The notes beneath the pieces are model-generated. The model saw only the letters and a list, made by a program, of their open reading frames with translations, did no database searches and was not told the origin of the DNA. Both the position numbers and the translations under genes were made by a program. Positions 5,741 through 8,402 of a DNA stretch of 8,402 nucleotides are shown here, piece after piece (the stretch's first letter is position 1; each line of letters begins with the position of its first letter). The stretch is from the NCBI GenBank assembly GCA_007123625.1, contig SKKS01000091.1, positions 1 to 8,402 of the forward strand, read 5' to 3'. This stretch comes from Paracoccaceae bacterium. Its GTDB lineage: Bacteria; Pseudomonadota; Alphaproteobacteria; Rhodobacterales; Rhodobacteraceae.

Positions 5741-7823
5741 ACGCCTGAGCCTGCGCATCCGCATCCTGCTGTTTTTCGTGCTGATCGCGGCGGGCGGGAT
5801 CGGAGCAATGCTCGTCGGCTTCTGGCTGGCACTCGCGCGGACCGAAGATGTGCCGGAACTGGGCGGCGCGCTGATGCAGGCAGGCATTTTCGCGGGTTTC
5901 CTGATGCTGGGGCTGGTGGCCTGGGTCTGGCTGCTGTTTGACACCCATGTCGCGCGCGCCATCGACGCATTGGCCAACGCCATCCGCGCGCGCACCCACG
6001 CTCCCGTGACCGACGATCTGGACCGTGACCGCGCGCGCTATCTGGGCGATCTGGCCCCGGCGGCGGCCGAGGCCACGCGCAGCCTGGCCGAAACCCGCAG
6101 TGCGCTGGCCGAAGCCGTCGCGCGCGAAACCTCGCGCCTGTCGGCGGAAAAGGCGCGGCTGGAAAAGCTGCTGGCCGATGTGCCGGTGGCGGTGCTTCTG
6201 TGTACGGGCGAGCATCAGCTGGTGTTCTACAACGGGCAGGCGGTGGAGCTTCTGGGCGCGGGCGCCGCGCCGGGGTTGGACCGCAATCTGCTGGAGTACT
6301 TGCGCGAAGGGCCCATTGCGCACGCCTATGCACGACTGCTGGAGGCCGGCGATCCGGATGCGGCCTCGGACCTGTTGTGTGCGACGACGGGAAGCGCGCG
6401 GCTGCTGGCGGCACGGATGCGGGTGTTGCGCCGTGCCGTGCAGGGCGGCCCACCGGGCTATGTGCTGACCTTGCGCGACGTGACCGCCGACATGGCCGCG
6501 CATGCCAGCCGCGAGGCGCTGCTGACCGAAGTCTTCGACCGCGTGCGCCGTCCGGCCGCGAATCTGCAAACGGTGATCGGCGTGGTGTCGGAACTGCCCG
6601 ACAGCGACGTTACCGCCGACATGCTGCCTGCAATGCTGGACGAGGTGGCTGCCCTTACTGGGGCGATCACCGAACTGGCGCAGCGCTTTGATTCGGGGCG
6701 GACCGACTGGCGCCCGCTGGCCGAAACCCGCAGCGCGGACCTGTTCGACAGCCTGCGCGCCCGGTTCGAAGCCGAAGGCCGCGCACTCGATTGCGTTGGT
6801 CCGGAATTGATGCTGCGCTGCGACGGGTTCGAACTGGTGGCCTTTTTCGCCTGGATCGGGCGCAGGCTGGCTGCCACAGGCCACGGCGCCGCATTCCGCC
6901 TGACCCTGTCCGAAGAGGAAGGCCCCGGCGCCGTGCTGGACCTGTCATGGCAGGGCCAGCCACTGGGCGTTGGCGATTTCGACCGCTGGCTAGAGGAATC
7001 GGTGGACGAAGCCGCGCCCGACCTGACCGCGCGGGCGGTGCTGAACACCCACGGCACCGAGGCCTGGACCGAGCTGCGCGACGGCGGTGGCGCGATGCGC
7101 CTGCCGATCCGCAACGCGCGCCGCGCCACCCGCCGACCCACCCCCGTGGTGCGCGAGGTTGTGTATGATTTCGAGCTGCTGTCCAAGGCCCGCAACGCCG
7201 CTGTGGCCGATGCGCGGCTCGAAGACCTGACCTATGTGGTGTTCGACACCGAAACCACCGGGCTGACCCCGTCGGTCGACGAGATCGTGCAGATCGCCGC
7301 TGTGCGGCTGGTCAATGGTCGGCGCGTGCGCGGCGAGGTTTTCGATACGCTGGTAGACCCCGGGCGCCCGATCCCGGCGAGTTCGACCGCCGTGCACGGG
7401 ATCACCGAGGACATGGTCAAGGGCGCCCCCGGCATAGACGAGGCCGGACGCCAGTTCCACGCCTTCGCGCGCGGCGCCGTGCTGATCGCCCACAACGCCC
7501 CCTTCGACATGGAATTCCTGCGCCGCCACGAAAAAAGCATCGGCGCCAGCTTCGACCATCCGGTGCTGGATACGGTGCTGCTGTCGGCGGTGGTGTTCGG
7601 ACAGACCGAGCAGCATTCGCTCGATGCGTTGACCGCGCGTGTCGGCATCACCATCCCCGAAGAGGCCCGCCACACCGCCATCGGCGACACCGTGGCCACG
7701 GCGGACGCGTTCCTGCGGCTGGTGCCGATGTTGCAGGCGCGGGGGCTTGAAACCTTCGGCGACGTGCTGCGCGAGGTGCGGCGCCACGGGCGGTTGCTCA
7801 AGGATCTGAACAGCGACACCTGA
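5733..7823 (+). CDS. Membrane-anchored degenerate sensor kinase fused to DEDDh 3'-5' exonuclease
   Basis: 696-residue fusion. The N-terminus has two hydrophobic segments (about 9-31 and 50-70), then an alanine-rich probable coiled coil (about 72-147), a PAS-like region (about 148-250) and a stretch resembling a histidine kinase dimerisation helix (about 256-320). In that stretch the expected SHELRTP-like motif reads FDRVRRP, putting aspartate D269 where the phosphorylated histidine would be. The following region (about 330-458) sits where an ATPase domain would be, but no clear N or G boxes are visible. The C-terminus (about 497-690) is a DnaQ/Pol III epsilon-like exonuclease with D505 and E507 (FDTETTGL), H587, N588 and D592 (AHNAPFD) and H647/D652, so the full DEDDh catalytic set is present. 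It should remove nucleotides from 3' ends of DNA or RNA at the inner face of the membrane, possibly under control of the PAS-like region and the linked receiver protein (inference). The ATG overlaps the previous stop. Confidence 0.9.
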   Translation: MLERLSLRIRILLFFVLIAAGGIGAMLVGFWLALARTEDVPELGGALMQAGIFAGFLMLGLVAWVWLLFDTHVARAIDALANAIRARTHAPVTDDLDRDRARYLGDLAPAAAEATRSLAETRSALAEAVARETSRLSAEKARLEKLLADVPVAVLLCTGEHQLVFYNGQAVELLGAGAAPGLDRNLLEYLREGPIAHAYARLLEAGDPDAASDLLCATTGSARLLAARMRVLRRAVQGGPPGYVLTLRDVTADMAAHASREALLTEVFDRVRRPAANLQTVIGVVSELPDSDVTADMLPAMLDEVAALTGAITELAQRFDSGRTDWRPLAETRSADLFDSLRARFEAEGRALDCVGPELMLRCDGFELVAFFAWIGRRLAATGHGAAFRLTLSEEEGPGAVLDLSWQGQPLGVGDFDRWLEESVDEAAPDLTARAVLNTHGTEAWTELRDGGGAMRLPIRNARRATRRPTPVVREVVYDFELLSKARNAAVADARLEDLTYVVFDTETTGLTPSVDEIVQIAAVRLVNGRRVRGEVFDTLVDPGRPIPASSTAVHGITEDMVKGAPGIDEAGRQFHAFARGAVLIAHNAPFDMEFLRRHEKSIGASFDHPVLDTVLLSAVVFGQTEQHSLDALTARVGITIPEEARHTAIGDTVATADAFLRLVPMLQARGLETFGDVLREVRRHGRLLKDLNSDT

Positions 7824-7833
7824 GCGCGCGCAA

Positions 7834-8238
7834 GGGAGGACTGCCTGGTTGTTTCTCGGAAGTGGTGGAAAATACGCAAGCGATTTGTCCGACGTGGAAT
7901 GGGCGGTGATAGAACCTGTGATGCCGCCTATCAGGTCAACCGGCCGACCTCGCACAACGCGGTTGCGCAATGTGTTTGACGCGAACCTCTACATGGCCAC
8001 GTCCGGTTGCCAGTGGCGTATGTTGCCCAATGACTTCCCGCCGGTTTCCACGGTCCGGGGCTACTTCTACGCTTGGCGCAACGACGGTCTGCTCGACGAG
8101 ATGAACCGCAAACTGGTCGAGGCCGCGCGTTTGGCCAGTGATCGCAAGTCCCGGCCAACGGCAGGCATCATCGATAGTCGGAGTGTAAAAACCACGGAAA
8201 TTTGAGGGGTTGGCGGATATGATGCCGGCAAGCGCACA
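7834..8238 (+). mobile_element. Remnant of an IS5-family insertion sequence
   Basis: This stretch carries the left part of an IS5-family transposase gene just downstream of the exonuclease fusion stop. Both borders are approximate. The left border is placed near GGGAGGACTGCC, which could be the IS end or merely a ribosome-binding site; no matching inverted copy was found on the right. Family similarity stops near 8235, with no catalytic C-terminal half before the window end, so the element looks truncated or internally deleted. Base composition is less GC-rich than the operon upstream, consistent with acquired DNA. Confidence 0.6.
7849..8235 (+). pseudogene. IS5-family transposase, N-terminal part, broken
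   Basis: The reading frame from a TTG at 7849 gives 118 residues before a TGA at 8203-8205. It matches the IS5 transposase N-terminus (DUF4096-like): KYASDLSDVEWAVIEPVMPP, TGRPRT, GCQWRMLPNDFPPVSTV and AGIIDSRSVKTTE, the last holding the first catalytic aspartate. After the TGA the same frame continues with GVGGYDAGKR, the next conserved IS5 block, so the stop sits inside the domain and a single GGA-to-TGA change would explain it. Beyond 8235 the similarity ends. GGGAGGA (7834-7840) lies eight bases before the TTG; the codon aligned with the usual initiator Met is GGA, so the start is uncertain. Some IS5 relatives use frameshifting between two frames, but none is needed here. It is unlikely to make active transposase. 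Confidence 0.8.
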
Positions 8239-8402
8239 CTACACGACACTGAGTTTCAAGTGCTTTGGAATGACGACTTTTCGGTCCACGATGGGTTCTT
8301 TCAGGCCAGATCGCAATCTGCGGCGGAGGTCGTCAAAACCTGTTCGGAACCACGATCTCTCGCAGTAACCGTGCTTTCTCCTGGCGGGATATTTCTGGCC
8401 AA
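8239..8402 (-). pseudogene. Possible minus-strand 3' gene remnant entering from the right edge
   Basis: Reading the minus strand leftward, one frame is open from the edge to a TAG at 8241-8239. It ends FDDLRRRLRSGLKEP followed by IVDRKVVIPKHLKLSVV, which looks like genuine protein. A second minus frame, from the edge to a TGA near 8335, reads WPEISRQEKARLLREIVVPN and RF. Removing one T from the TTTT run (AAAA at 8335-8338 on the plus strand) would join the two into one 55-residue C-terminus. I do not recognise the family. It could be a frameshifted gene, a sequencing error in a homopolymer, or chance: the opposite strand is also open in one frame. The stop lies within a few bases of where the IS similarity ends. 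Confidence 0.25.

Noticed and set aside
6083..6737. Repeated 17-base stretch CTGGCCGAAACCCGCAG in the fusion gene
   Set aside because: Both copies encode LAETRSA in alanine/glutamate-rich helical sequence with common codons, with no further similarity on either side, so chance or local helix bias is enough.
5619..6884. Minus-strand open frame of 421 codons opposite the pseudokinase region
   Set aside because: Composition bias and lack of motifs match antisense of high-GC coding sequence. The plus frame continues unbroken into the exonuclease domain.
8219..8368. Small plus-strand frame beginning MMPASAHYTT after the transposase
   Set aside because: It has no ribosome-binding site or recognisable motif and straddles the IS break point. 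The minus-strand reading is more protein-like.

Overview
The window is GC-rich (roughly 65% by eye), with dense, mostly plus-strand, tightly packed genes. The protein families and codon use point to an alphaproteobacterium, most likely Rhodobacterales (Roseobacter/Rhodobacter/Paracoccus-like). This is inferred from protein style; no rRNA or other phylogenetic marker is present.

Layout: (1) bases 1-663 hold an adenylate kinase that lacks only its first few codons. (2) Bases 664-807 are a leader with a strong hairpin just upstream of the next gene. (3) Bases 808-2852 encode a two-part sodium:solute symporter: a small DUF4212 membrane subunit and a large SSS-family permease of the VC_2705/ActP-like type. 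(4) A 13-bp hairpin follows the permease. (5) Bases 2935-7823 form a close-packed signalling block: a cNMP-binding/CBS/CBS/DUF294 nucleotidyltransferase-like protein, an unrecognised 180-residue membrane protein, a single-domain response regulator, and a membrane-anchored degenerate histidine kinase fused to a complete DEDDh exonuclease. The last four genes are separated by 9 bases or overlap by 20 and 8 bases, so they are probably one translationally coupled operon. (6) From about 7834 there is the N-terminal part of an IS5-family transposase with an in-frame TGA. It stops matching the family near 8235. From there to the window end is a possible minus-strand gene remnant.

Working model (inference): the symporter imports a short organic acid such as acetate, and the linked block senses or controls uptake and use. 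Adenylate kinase fits because AMP-forming acyl-CoA synthetases release AMP that this enzyme recycles. The most unusual parts are the pseudokinase-exonuclease fusion, the response regulator with no active kinase beside it, and the cNMP-like domain that lacks its usual phosphate-binding arginine. No tRNA, rRNA or CRISPR array was seen.
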